Part shown: piece after piece, positions 34,015-44,605 of the stretch
Numbering within the stretch: the first letter of the stretch is position 1
Layout: the number at the start of each line of letters is the position of its first letter
Assembly: GCF_003255815.1 (NCBI RefSeq)
Contig: NC_037668.1
Location: forward strand, 16,827,611-16,891,610
From: Theropithecus gelada
Taxonomy: Eukaryota; Chordata; Mammalia; Primates; Cercopithecidae
Direction of reading: 5' to 3'
Length of the DNA: 64,000 nucleotides
The notes under the pieces: model-generated
What the model was told of the DNA's origin: nothing
Database searches by the model: none
Seen by the model: the letters and a program-made list of their open reading frames with translations, nothing else
Program-made: the position numbers and the translations under genes

Positions 34015-34317
34015 TTAACAGGTGATCTTTGAGAGAATAATTCAGTAGAGTTGCTAGTGGTATCAGTGAATCTTGGAGAACTCAGGAAAGAATTGCAGGA
34101 GAGGAATTTGATTCCAAATCCCCTTCTTTGATGGAACCTCCGATTTACCTAAAATTTTCTCTATTATCCCATTTTACAAAATAAAACTACTCTCTTGAAC
34201 ATCTATCAGTGTTATTTATTTCTTCTTTCTGGATATTATATTTGCTGTAATATTCTGCTTTTGCTGTATTTATAAACTGGCCAATTTTGTCATTTCTTTT
34301 TTGAAAAATTTTTCTTC
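34015..34317. other. Intergenic DNA, nothing recognised
   Basis: AT-rich, no supported gene. Confidence 0.45.
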
Positions 34318-34481
34318 TTATTATTTTTTATACAGATGGGGTCTCACTGTCTCAAGACCCACTGCCCAGGTGGGTCTTGAATTCCTGGGTTCAAGCGATC
34401 CAACTCCAGGGCTCAAGCTATCCTCCTGTTTAGGCCTCCCAAAGTGCTGGGATTAGAGGCATGAGTCATCAAGCCTGGCTC
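34318..34481 (-). mobile_element. Alu monomer relic, antisense, carrying a hairpin
   Basis: TATACAGATGGGGTCTCACTG to CAAGCCTGGCT. An 11-bp perfect stem (TCAAGACCCAC / GTGGGTCTTGA) with a 7-base loop lies at 34,352-34,380, where normal Alus have TTGCCCAGGCTGGTCTTGAA only. Confidence 0.8.
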
Positions 34482-34812
34482 TGCAGCATTTCTTAAGGAG
34501 AGGGATCACCTCTCTTCTGAACTCTGGAAAAAGACCAGGGTGTTGCCTTTGTCACTTGTGCCTGGATGTCCCTCTCAGACTGAGTGCTTCCTTGAAGAAC
34601 GGATGACGAAGGCGGTGACTCAGAGGCTCCCACTTAACCTTGTAATCTGTGTTCATGGTGCTGGGTAACCACCCAAGTTGGTATTTACTACAAATATACT
34701 AAGTATCCTAATTGCTAAGGTGTTATCTAGGAAAGTTTAGGCGCTTCCGCCTTTCCAATATCTGGGTCAATATCCCACATTAAAAAAAAAAAAAAATTCT
34801 CCTTACAAAAAC
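34482..34812. other. Intergenic DNA, nothing recognised
   Basis: Single-copy-looking sequence. No ORF or RNA gene supported. Confidence 0.45.
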
Positions 34813-35139
34813 TCGGGCAGGCGCGGTGGCTCAAGTCTGTAGTCCCAGTACTTTGAGAGGTGGAGGCAGGCGGATCGCTTGAGTTCAGGAGTTCAAGACC
34901 AACCTGGACAACATGGAAACTCCGTCTCTACTAAAAATGCCAAAATTAGCCCGGTGTGGTGGTGTGGGCTTGAATTTCCAGCCACTCAGGAGGCTGAGGT
35001 GGGAGAATCGCTTGAGCTTGGGAGACTGTGGCTGCAGTGAGCCGAGATTGCACCACTGCACTCCAGCCTGGGTAACAGAGACTCCGTCTCAATGAAAAAA
35101 CAAAACTAAAGCAAAAACAAAAACAAAAAATCTCAAAAC
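34813..35139 (+). mobile_element. Alu, sense, first of a tandem pair
   Basis: CGGGCAGGCGCGGTGGCTCAAGTC start and a (CAAAAA)n tail. Confidence 0.92.
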
Positions 35140-35141
35140 AG

Positions 35142-35384
35142 GCCGGGCGTGGTGGCTCACGCCTGTAATCCCAGCGCTTTGGCATGCCAAGGCGGGCAGA
35201 TCACTTAAGGACAGGAGTTCAAGACTAGCCTGGTGAAACTCTGTCTCTATTAAAAAATACAAAAAATTAGCCGGAAATCAATTGAATCTGCGAGGCGGAG
35301 GTTGCAGTGAGCCGAGATCGCGCCACTGGACTTTAGCCTGGGCGACAGAGCAAGACTCCGTCTTTTTTTTTTTTTTTTTTTTTT
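35142..35384 (+). mobile_element. Alu, sense, deleted in the middle and ending in poly-T
   Basis: GGCCGGGCGTGGTGGCTCACGCC start. About 60 bases are missing between ATTAGCCGG and AATTGAATCTGCGAGGCGG. The 3' end reads AGACTCCGTC followed by about 20 T instead of A. Confidence 0.88.
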
Positions 35385-36104
35385 AAACCCAAACCAAAAA
35401 CCATCCCATGGGAGTGTCTCTGCACCTATTCTGGTTCAGGGGGCTGCCCAATAAAAGAAAAATAAGAAAAAAAAATTTTTTTTAAGTCTTTTAAAAGCCA
35501 CCCAGTGTTCAGGAGGTGCGCTCCTGGAAGGACATTCCCTCTTCTGTCCCCACCCCCACTACATCTTTTTTGTTGTTCCTCCCCAGGGAACGGGCCGGTT
35601 TGATGGCCCTAATCCTTACATACAGCTTCCTCTGGAATGCAGAGACTTTGCATCCCAGTTGAGGAGCTGATAAGTGGACTTTACCCTATAGGACCCACAC
35701 CTAGCTTTTGAAGGCTGGGGGAGGGGCGGAAATGAGCTCCCGAGAACACACAGGAATCCGGGCTGCATCGAAGATTCCTCTTCTACTCCAAATAGGTACA
35801 GGGTAACTATTTGTTGTAACTAAATGAGAACAAAATTCTGAGCCCAGCAACGTAAACTAAGTCAATCTCTTTTTTAAATATCTCAATGGTTAACAGCTAG
35901 GTGCCAGCTTTAATGTTTTAACTGCAGCTGGTATGAGCGGGGTTCCTGCAGTTTGCAGAGCCCCTAGTCTTTACTCTTTTCTGGGAACTGGGATCAGCAT
36001 CCCTAATTCTTGAGAGGCTAACTCTAAGGTGGATTTACAATTTGGGGTTGAGTCCCTTTCAGTTTAGAACGAAGGTCATTCCTATTCTGGTAAATTTGCG
36101 TCTC
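35385..36104. other. Repeat-poor DNA upstream of CGN; possible distal regulatory DNA
   Basis: Non-repetitive sequence 0.5-1.2 kb before the CpG island, including a CTGATAAG GATA-type word at about 35,667. There is no coding evidence. A regulatory role is only suggested by position. Confidence 0.3.
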
Positions 36105-36310
36105 CGGTTTCCATTCATTCAGTCAACAAATATTTATTAAGCATGTAGTATGTACCAGTCCCTGTTGTAGGCGTTTGGGGTGCAGCAGGGCACAGAATAA
36201 GAGATCCTTGCTCTGGTGAGGCTTATCGTAGGACTGGAGGCAAAATGATGAAAATGATTTTGAAAATTATGTTATTAACTAGAAGGTGATAAATATTACA
36301 TAGAAAAAGA
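36105..36310 (-). mobile_element. L2-type fragment
   Basis: TCAACAAATATTTATTAAGCATGTAGTATGTACCAGTCCCTGTTGTAGGC is the widespread L2 terminal pattern. Strand is tentative. Confidence 0.7.
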
Positions 36311-36694
36311 TGTCAGGCTGGAAAATGATTGCGGAGGCCACGAGATAAAAGAGAATCCAAGATCAGGGTTCTGGTTCGGGTCAGGGAAAAGGGAGACGAA
36401 CTGAGGTGCAGGAGGCACTGAAGTCGGGGGACAATGGAGATATCTTCTGCAGAAAGCGACGAAAGAGCACTCTGGTTCCTGCAGCGGTAGGTGAAGGACA
36501 GAAAGGGCCCTGGCCGGCGATTCCCTTGGAATAAACCGGAGGCAGGAGGCTGTTTTCTAGCAGAGCCCAGAAGATGCTCTGGCAGACGGCTCCCGGGGTC
36601 TTGGCCGGCGGTCACTCACAGCCATCCGCGACGCCCCCAAAATGGCCTCCGCGCCCCTCACCGCCCCGCCCCGGCGCTCCGCAGCCCGCCGGTC

Positions 36695-36700
36695 CACGTG
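36695..36700. promoter_or_regulatory. E-box CACGTG (USF/MYC-type)
   Basis: CCACGTGACC in the CpG island matches a palindromic E-box with flanks favoured by USF-family factors. Factor binding is inferred. Confidence 0.5.
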
Positions 36701-36849
36701 ACCCAGCCCGCCCCTCGCGGCTGGAGACCCCGGGTCCCGGTCCCCGCGGCGGAGGCCCCGCCCCCTACGGGAAGCGGACCAACCGGAGCGGGGAAAGGCG
36801 GGGCGGGCACTGACGGCCCGCGGGGGTGGAGCTCCGCAGCGGAGTAACA

Positions 36850-36993
36850 GGTTGGTGGGAGGGGGAAAAAGGAGGGAGCGCCGAAGACGAGGGGGAGGGC
36901 CGGAGCTGCGCGTGCTGCTCTGACCTAGCCGGAGCCCGAGCCCGAGCCCGAGCCCGAACGCACGCACGCCTGGGAGCGCCGAGCCCGGTCAGG
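36850..36993 (+). other. CGN: CGN exon 1, non-coding (5' boundary approximate)
   Basis: Ends at CGGTCAGG with a consensus GTAAGT donor at 36,994. It has no ATG in frame with the cingulin protein; translation begins in exon 2. The start is my estimate. A GAGCCC hexanucleotide run lies near its 3' end. Confidence 0.7.
36932..36958. repeat. GAGCCC hexanucleotide tandem repeat in the CGN 5' UTR
   Basis: Four consecutive GAGCCC units plus a partial fifth, just upstream of the exon 1 donor. Confidence 0.9.
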
Positions 36994-39900
36994 GTAAGTG
37001 GACCCGGAGTGGGGGCCAGGGCACCCTAGAGGAAAGCGAGCCCTCAGGGGTACCTTTGAGGGGCGGGCATCGAGGCGGAGTGAGATGCCCCTCTCTAGGG
37101 CACAGGTGCCGAGTGGGAGACGGAAGGAGGGGAGGTTGGGGTGGGGTACTGATTAAGAGCCGACCCCTACCCTGAGGTGCCAGATGCAGGTGACTGGGAA
37201 GGTGCCAGGCGAGGGGCACCTGGGGCGAATGCTGTTCCCAGGGCATGAAAGCGTTTCAGCGCCAGATCTCTCTGGAGGTCAGACGCCAGCCCTAGGGGCA
37301 GAATTTCTCTTGGAGACGGCGGTGGCGGGGGGAAGGAGTTAGTCCCAGCTGAGTCGGGAACTGCTGCTGTCTGAGGTGCAGACTCGCCAGGGAAGGGCAT
37401 CTGCAGGTGCTGCTTGCCTGAGGTTCTTTCCCGCGTCCTCCGGTCTCAGCTGGCCGCTGTCACCTCCCTGATGGCTTTGAGATGACTCTGAGGTGTGGGA
37501 TCTTTTCCCCAGCCCTTCACCTCCGGCCGAAGGCAGTTGCGAATCAGAGACACTGAGGGGCAGATGAGAGGGCACCCTCCTCTCTTAGCCAGGTGTACAA
37601 CCATTAGGCTTTCACTTTCTGTCCTTTGCTTTCGTGCCAGGGAGAATCGTTCCTTCTTCCTCATGAGAGAGAGAGTACTCCCGAAGAGAGGGATATGAGG
37701 AAGCATAGAGCCCTGCCTGGGCCTGCAAAATATTGATAAATATTAATACTTATTTCTCAGGAGGCCCCTTTCTGGGGGCGGATGTCAAACCCTTTCTCCA
37801 AGTATACATGTATTTTTTCTGTGGTTCTAGATGGGGACCATTGGATGAGGTTTGGGAGCCCAACCAATTTCCTTGATGGCTGGAGGAATCCCCATTACTC
37901 CCTGAACGCCCTCCAGGCATCCCTGACTCCTGAACCTTGGTGGCTGTCAGAATGGCAGCAGGCACTATTGGTGCAGGAAATAGGCAGGACTCACCAGGAG
38001 ACCACGAGACTAGGGAAATTACAACTCCAAATCCCCAGGACAGATGAAAGGTGCACCTTGGGGCCCAGACAAGACTGGAGGCAAATTTCTTTGCCTTAGG
38101 CAGGTAAGGGAACTAGAGTCAACCTTAGCTTGGCCCCTTTGAAGCCCTGCCTGAGGAAGGTTGTTGTAATTGGGAAATAATTAGCAACCGCTATGTTTGT
38201 AGATGGGCTGCCTACACATGCCTATGCATCTCTTCTTTCATCCTGGATGTTTGGGAGTCTGGGGGCTGGCTCTGGGGGACTGCTAATCCAGAGATTTGCC
38301 GGACTCTAAGAGGATTCCGGCTTCCTAGAACCCTTCCTGTGTTTCCCAGGCTGGCCTGCATGCCATTCCCCTTGTGGGAGGTGAGGAGGGTGTAGGGCTT
38401 TTCTCTCTGTGCCAGGGAGGGGCGAACTGAGGGTCAGGGAGGTGGCCAAGGCAAGTGTGGGATCAGGAATGCAACTTTGGGAACCTGAAAGGGAGGGGTG
38501 GAGGGAGACAAAGTCTCCCTGTCACATACTGGCCTGTCACCAGGTTCTTGTTCATCTGCTCCTCCTGCCTATTCCTTCCCTGCCCTCTGTCCTCTCCTTT
38601 AGAGCTTTGGCTTTGCCATGAAGGCCAGAGAGCCCCTGCCTGTGGTCTTGCCCCTCTTCCTCCTCCGTGGTGTGGAATTTCTCTGGTCTGCTTTACAAGC
38701 TGCCAGTGTATTCTCCCTGGCCCCCCCCTTCCCCTTGCCTCTCAAACCAGTCCAGCCAGTTTGCAGGGGCCCAGTTCCTCATTGTGTTTTTTTCCCTACT
38801 GGCCACGCAGCTCTAGCCTGGCTCTCAGGTTTCTGCTTTTTCAGTGGACCTAGGCAGGAGTCCACTTGGGGGATTCTTTTTGGATCCACGGGGAACCTTC
38901 TTATCTCTTAACTATGAGAAAAAGGGTGCCGAATCATCAAGGTCACTGAGCTGTCCTTTTCTATTTCGACCATTTGCTTTCCTTGTTACCTCTGAGGGTT
39001 TCTAATCTCTATACCTCAAGTTCTCCCATTTTCTAAGTCTGCCGATTATTTAGCATCTAACCTATTGCCTGGCCCTGTGTGAATCAGCCCTTCCTCCGCA
39101 CACCCGAAACCACCCCACCCCCACTTCCTGCCAGAAGTCCAGAGACCCTGTCACTCCTAGTTGGAAACCAGATGCATATGCCTGGGCCAGAGGTGATGGA
39201 ATTGGGGCAGGGCAGGCTAATGAGTAACTCAGGGAGAAGTGGCTGTCTGGTACAGGTGTAGAGCGTTCTCCCACTGCTTGCAGGCAGGAAAGGCAGAGGC
39301 AGACAGAGGCAGCTGAATTAACTTGTGGTCTGGTCTCTTCCTGGAGTACAGTTAGTGAGGAGAGCCCTGGGCATGTGACAAGGGAGAGAAAAGCAGGGTC
39401 AGGCATTGGTGAGGGCGCAGGCCCTGGACTCCATATTGCCTGGCCCTCTATCACTGTTTACCTGCCTGCCTCTGGGGCTTACGCAAGGCCTCAGAGCTGC
39501 CCTGCTACCTTGGTCCCGCCCCACTGTCCTCTGTAACAGAAGGCGGGTAGGTTTCGGATTTTCCATGTTGAATCATTTAGAGCCCTGCTTTCTGACCCAC
39601 CTCAAAGATCCCTTCAACCCTCCTGGCCCCTGATCCACATGTCCATGGACCGAAGGTGACTGAGGTTAGGGAGTTAACCTAACCTGGGACCTGGGGGAGT
39701 GCTCAGCACTGCCTCTGAACAATTTAGTGCTGTTGCCCAAGGGGCTGTGCCCTCCGCTGGGCCTAGGCTGGGAACTCCTTGACCTGGATCTGGAAGATCA
39801 GTAGATGTACTGACAGGGTAGACAGCATCATGAATAAATCATGTGGCTTCCTGAGAGCCGGCAATCTAGGCACATCTGGTTCTAAGATCATGACTACATA

Positions 39901-40012
39901 GGGCAGCAAGGCTGGACCAGGAGGAGGTCCTGTTGCTAAGAGGTCCTGTTACTGAGGCAAGTAGATTTGTCTTGGGCAAATCTCCCCACTGCTGTGCAAG
40001 TGGGCTTTAGTT
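36994..40012 (+). other. CGN: CGN intron 1, 5' repeat-poor part
   Basis: Three kilobases with hardly any interspersed repeats, in sharp contrast to flanking DNA, and moderately GC-rich. Open frames here (for example 105 codons at 37,782 and 132 codons at 38,455) have no recognisable domains. The lack of repeats near the promoter suggests regulatory DNA kept free of insertions; this is inference. Confidence 0.55.
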
Positions 40013-40330
40013 CAGGATACAGCCTTTAACAAATATTTGTTGACATCTAGCACATGCCCAAACACCTGGGGACACAGTGGTTAGCTGATAGCCATGGTCT
40101 TTGCCCTCCAGGAGCTTATTATCTAGTAGGGGAGGAGACAGACAAGAAATAATTACTCCAATAAATGTATAAATATAAACTGGAATAAACCTGCTGAAGG
40201 ACAACTATAGAGCATATAACGTGGATCTGACCTGGTTTGTGGGAGGCTGATTTGTGAGAACTGACCTTGTTTGTGGGAGTGGTGGTCAGGGAAGGCTTCT
40301 CTGAAGAAGTGACATCTTTCTATGAACCAG
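40013..40330 (-). mobile_element. L2-type fragment in CGN intron 1
   Basis: TTAACAAATATTTGTTGACATCTAGCACATGCCC, CCTCCAGGAGCTTATTATCTAGTAGGGGAGGAGACAGACAAG and GGAAGGCTTCTCTGAAGAAGTGACAT are L2 hallmarks. Strand is tentative. Confidence 0.75.
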
Positions 40331-40491
40331 GTGAAGCCAGAAGTGCCTGTTGGACGAAGTAGCATGTGTGAAGGATGATATTTGTTGTCAGCTTTGTGAT
40401 AGTCACAATGCTAAATGTTTTCATGTTTAATATCTTGTCTTTTCTCTCCTTTTTATTAAATTAGAACCCAAGTTCAATAAAGTACAAAAAT

Positions 40492-40777
40492 CTTTTTTTT
40501 TTGTTTGAGATGGAGTCTTGCTGTGTCACCCAGGCTGGCGGATCTTGGCTCACTGCAGCCTCTGCCTCTCAGGTTTAAGCAATTCTCCTGCCTTGGCCTC
40601 CCCAGTAGCTCGGATTCCAGGTGTGCGCCACCATGCCAGGCTAGTTTTTGTATTTTTAGTAGACATGGGGTTTCACCTTGTTGGCCAGGCTGTTGTTGAA
40701 CTCCTGACCTCAGGTGATCTGCCTGCCTCGGCCTCCCAAAGTGTTGGGATTACAGATGTGAGCCACTGCGCCTGGCC
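40492..40777 (-). mobile_element. Alu, antisense
   Basis: TTTGAGATGGAGTCTTGCTGTGTCACC to GAGCCACTGCGCCTGGCC, with about 20 bases missing after CACCCAGGCTGG. ATAAAG(T/C)ACAAA(A/G)ATCT flanks it. Confidence 0.93.
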
Positions 40778-40960
40778 TAAATAAAGCACAAAGATCTTAA
40801 GTGTGTAACTTGGTAATTTTTTATTGTTGTATATGCCCATATAATTATTTATTTATGCATATGGCTGCATAAATATCATTCTTACAGATAATAACCTTGT
40901 GGGGCATTATCATTATACCCATTTTACAGATGAGGAAACTGAGGCACAGAAAAGTTGTGG

Positions 40961-41139
40961 GTTTTTTGTTGTCGATGTTGTTTTTGAGACAGAGTGTCAC
41001 TCTATCACCCAAGCTGGAGTGCAGTGGTACGATTACAGCTCACTGCAGCTTCAAACTCCTGGGCTCAGGTGACCCACCTGCCTCAGCCTCCCAAGTAGCT
41101 GGGACTACAGGTGTGTACCACCATACTCAGCTAGTTTTT

Positions 41140-41171
<32 letters not shown>

Positions 41172-41520
41172 NNNNNNNNNNNNNNNNNNNNNNNNNNNNN
41201 NNNNNNNNNNNNNNNNNNNNNNNNNNNNNNNNNNNNNNNNNNNNNNNNNNNNNNNNNNNNNNNNNNNNNNGGCTGGAGTGCAGTGGCCGGATCTCAGCTC
41301 ACTGCAAGCTCCACCTCCTGGGTTTACGCCATTCTCCTGCCTCAGCCTCCCAAGTAGCTGGGACTACAGGCGCCCGCCACCTCACCCAGCTAAGTTTTTG
41401 TATTTTTTAGTAGAGACGGGGTTTCACCGTGTTAGCCAGGATGGTCTCGATCTCCTAACCTCGTGATCCGCCCGTCTCGGCCTCCCAAAGTGCTGGGATT
41501 ACAGGTGTGAACCACCATAC
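40961..41520 (-). mobile_element. Alu block, antisense: older Alu 3' part plus AluY joined through a gap
   Basis: The left part (to 41,157) is an older Alu from its poly-T to the middle A-rich region. After the gap, a younger AluY without its poly-T runs to 41,520. CAGAAAAGTTGTG lies on both outer sides, so one insertion site encloses both. Only one Alu 5' end is present, which suggests that sequence is missing or collapsed at the gap. Confidence 0.8.
41172..41270. other. Assembly gap (99 N)
   Basis: Run of N between the poly-T of an inner AluY and its body. Confidence 0.98.
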
Positions 41521-41668
41521 CAGAAAAGTTGTGATTTGCCTGAGGTTGCATACACCAGGTAAAGAGCAGAGACAGGATTCCAAACCAGATCCTGACTCTA
41601 GTCCGGTGCATTTTCTACTGGATGAGTGGTTTGGAGAACTACTTTACTTGTCTGCCTTCACAAGCCTT

Positions 41669-41967
41669 TTTTTTTTTTTTTTTGAGACTGAGTCTGGCTC
41701 TGTCGCCCAGGCTGGAGTGCAGTGGCCGGATCTCAGCTCACTGCAAGCTCCGCCTCCCGGGTTTACGCCATTCTCCTGCCTCAGCCTCCGGAGTAGCTGG
41801 GACCACAGGCGCCCGCCACCTCGCCCGGCTAGTTTTTTTTGTATTTTTTAGTAGAGACGGGGTTTCACCGTGTTAGCCAGGATGGTCTCGATCTCCTGAC
41901 CTTGTGATCCGCCCGTCTCAGCCTCCCAAAGTGCTGGGATTACAGGCTTGAGCCACCGCGCCCGGCC
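41669..41967 (-). mobile_element. Young AluY (AluYR-type), antisense
   Basis: GGCCGGATCTCAGCTC and CACCTCGCCCGGC diagnostics, GAGCCACCGCGCCCGGCC end. CACAAGCCTTTT flanks both sides. Confidence 0.95.
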
Positions 41968-42611
41968 ACAAGCCTTTTAAGATGGGGTGATGAAAGTTTG
42001 TGTGTGCTGTCTCCTCGGGGAGGGTGCCTTGTTTTCATCATTTTCTCATGGAGTCCCAGGGCCAAAAAGATGAAGAATCATTCCTAATAAAGGGCTCATC
42101 TCTCCCTGTTCCTTTCTCTTAAAAATTGCTGGGAATTCTAAGAATGCCCTTCTTCAGATAGGAGACCTTCCCTACCAAGCCCTTTGTCACCTGTAGCTCT
42201 GCCTCTCCCATCCCTTCCCCTCCCTTCTCATCTCACCCTCGTTTCCTGGCTTGCTAGCACTTTACAGTCCCTGAAAGGGGCCTTGCCAAGTTTCCTTGGC
42301 CCAGAACTCCACGGGGAGGTTGAGTTGGGTATGTTTGTGTTTCTGTCTGGCACGTTAGAGGCTCCTCCTCCAGTTTGGTGCTAGGCTCTGGTGGAGACTA
42401 GCAGAAGGGGTGGGGAAGCTGAATTTTTTTATTTGCTTGGAAGACAATCTCTCCCCCAAGTTCCTGGAGCCAGAGCATACCTGGAATACATTCCATTTGC
42501 TGACTCTGAGCTTTAGCGATGTGGGCCTGGGAAGCTGGCCTATGGATGGTGTTGGCTCTGGCTCTCAGCTGAGACAAGTTTACCTGACTTGGGGCCCCTT
42601 GAAATGGCACT
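41968..42611. other. CGN intron 1, non-repetitive stretch
   Basis: No repeat or coding signal recognised. Confidence 0.45.
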
Positions 42612-42902
42612 TTTCTTTTTGAGAGAGAGTTTCACTCTTGTCACCCAGACTGGAGTGCAATGACGTGATCTTGGGTCACTGTAAACTCCGTCTCCCGGGT
42701 TCAAGTGATTCTCCTGCCTCGGCCTCCCAAGCAGCTGGGATTATAGGCACCCGCCACCACGCCCGGCTGATTTTGTATTTTTAGTAGAGACAGGATTTCA
42801 CCATGTTGGTCAGGCTGGTCTCAAACTCCTGACCTCAGGTGATCCACCCACCTTGGGCTCCATAAGTGCTGGGATTACAGGCATGAGCCACCATGCCTGG
42901 CC
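42612..42902 (-). mobile_element. Alu, antisense
   Basis: TTTTTGAGAGAGAGTTTCACTC to GAGCCACCATGCCTGGCC. Confidence 0.93.
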
Positions 42903-42939
42903 GAGTGGTACAGTTTTTAAACCACATTTAAATCTTTTT

Positions 42940-43230
42940 GGCTGGGTGCAGTGGCTCATGCCTATAATCCCAGCACTTTGGGAGGCTGAGGTGGGCGGAT
43001 CACCTGAGGTCAGGAGTTTGAGACCAGCTTGGCCAACATGGTGAAACCCCATCTGTACTAAAAATACAAAAATTAGCCAGGCATGATGGTGGGTGCCTGT
43101 AATCCCAGCTACTTGGGAGACTGAGGCAGGAGAATCGCTTGAACCCGGGAGGCAGAGGTTGCAGTGAGCCAAGATCATGCCATTACACTTCAGCCTGGGC
43201 AACAAGAGCAAAACTCCGTCTCAAAAAAAC
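42940..43230 (+). mobile_element. Alu, sense
   Basis: TGGCTGGGTGCAGTGGCTCATGCC start, CTCAAAAAAACC end. With the Alu before it, it forms an inverted pair 37 bases apart. Confidence 0.93.
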
Positions 43231-43572
43231 CACAACTTTTTCTTGAATAGATAATACATCTACATGGTTCCAAATTCAAAAGGGACAAAGAGATATACAG
43301 TAGAATGTCTACTCCTTTCTGCTCTTCCCGAGAATAGAAACTGTCCCATCCCTGTTCCTAGTCCTCAGTTCCTCCACCTCAAAGGCATCACTGCTATCAG
43401 TGTTTCTAAGTTTCTTTGCGGAAGTGGGATGATATACTTTGAGGTCTTCTATATTTTAAACGAGCTCTGGGACAGAAGGTCCCTTTTTCTCCAGTGAGAT
43501 GGCAGTATCTGTTGAGCAGGGTGTGGGTTCTGCCTTCCCTCAGAGGGAGGCAGGGAGGAAGGCACACGGTGG
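43231..43572. other. CGN intron 1, possible old LINE scrap
   Basis: TCCAAATTCAAAAGGGACAAAGAGATATACAGTAGAATG resembles an antisense old L1 segment, but I am not certain. No gene. Confidence 0.35.
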
Positions 43573-44195
43573 TTTTTTTTTTTTATTTTGGAGATAGAGT
43601 TTTGCTTTTGTCACCCAAGCTGGAGTGCAGTGGCACAGTCTTGGCTCACTGCAACCTCCACCTCCTGGGTTCAAGCGATTCTTTTTTTTTGTTTGTTTTG
43701 TTTTGTTTTGAGATGGAGTCTGGCTCTGTCGCCCAGGCTGGAGTGCAGTGGCTGGATCTCAGCTCACTGCAAGCTCTGCCTCCCGGGTTTAGGCCATTCT
43801 CCTGCCTCAGTCTCCCAAGTAGCTGGGACTACAGGCACCCGCCACCTCGCCCGGCTAGTTTTTTTGTATTTTTTAGTAGAGACGGGGTTTCACTGTGTTA
43901 GCCAGGATGGTCTCGATCTCCTGACCTCATGATCCACCCGTCTCGGCCTCCCAAAGTGCTGGGATTACAGGCTTGAGCCACTGCGCCCGGCCCAAGAGAT
44001 TCTTCTGCTTCAGCCTCCCGAGTAGCTGGGATTACAGGCATGCGCCACTACACCTGGCTAAGTTTTTGTATTATTAGTAGAGACAGGGTTTCACCATGTT
44101 GGTCAGGGTGGTCTTGAACTCCTGACCTCAGATGATCCACCTGCCTCAGCCTCCTAAAGTGCTGGGATTACAGGCGTGAGCCACTGCTCCTGGCC
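43573..44195 (-). mobile_element. Nested Alus, antisense: older Alu split by a young AluY
   Basis: The outer Alu occupies 43,573-43,691 and 43,993-44,195. The inner AluY (43,692-43,992, ending CTGCGCCCGGCC) inserted at CAAG(C/A)GATTCT, which is duplicated. Inner diagnostics (CACCTCGCCCGGC) match the Old World monkey type. Confidence 0.92.
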
Positions 44196-44234
44196 ACATG
44201 GTGGTATTATGTGTATGTATGAAGATAAGCAATC

Positions 44235-44529
44235 TTTTTTTTTTTTTTTTTTTTGAGACAGGGTCTCACTCTGTCCAGGCTGGAGAACAGTGGCATAATC
44301 ACTGCTCACTGCAGCCTCTCCCAAGCTCAAGTGATCCTCCCACCTCAGCCTCCCAAGTAGCTGGGATTATAGGTGTACGCCACCAGGCTCAGCTTATTTT
44401 TGTATTTTTTGTAGAGACGGGGTTTCACCATGTTGCCCGGACTGATCTTGAACTCCTGAGCTCAAGCAGTCCACCAGCCTTGGCCTTCCAAAGTGATGGG
44501 ATTACAGGCATGAGCCACTGCTCCTGGCC
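44235..44529 (-). mobile_element. Alu (J-like), antisense
   Basis: Long poly-T, GAGACAGGGTCTCACTCTG to GAGCCACTGCTCCTGGCC; some internal deletions. Confidence 0.92.
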
Positions 44530-44605
44530 ATCAAGCAAAATCTTTAAACTTTTAACAAAACCTGGCTCCCCAGGGCTGTATCAGAGGAAATGGATTATTT
44601 TAGGT

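Larger units (their letters stand above)
36560..37060 (+). promoter_or_regulatory. CGN: CpG-rich CGN promoter
   Basis: The only strongly GC- and CpG-rich block in the window, directly before and over exon 1. It holds GC boxes at 36,661-36,672 (CCGCCCCGCCCC) and 36,797-36,808 (GGCGGGGCGGGC), an E-box at 36,695, and a CCAAAATGGCC word near 36,646 that resembles a YY1 site. No TATA box is visible, consistent with a dispersed CpG-island promoter. Transcription probably starts between about 36,820 and 36,900, an inference from the position of the exon 1 donor. The open frames on both strands here arise from low stop-codon frequency in GC-rich DNA. Confidence 0.8.
40900..41630 (-). mobile_element. 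MIR, antisense, interrupted by Alu sequence
   Basis: CCCATTTTACAGATGAGGAAACTGAGGCACAGAAAAGTTGTG (to 40,960) continues after the Alu block as GATTTGCCTGAGGTTGCATACACCAGG ... GATTCCAAACCAGATCC (41,521-41,630). Confidence 0.8.

Noticed and set aside
1..36500. A second protein-coding gene upstream of CGN
   Set aside because: I looked for exon-like open segments with splice sites and recognisable protein. Apart from repeat-derived frames and the broken ERV polymerase, none were found. Neighbouring genes known at the human locus (for example POGZ) must lie outside the window.
36557..36967. 136-codon open frame on the minus strand of the CpG island
   Set aside because: GC-rich, low-stop DNA at a promoter gives Arg/Pro/Gly-rich frames in all directions. 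A divergent transcript is possible, but a protein is not supported.
37782..38099. 105-codon open frame in CGN intron 1
   Set aside because: No recognisable motif or splice evidence.
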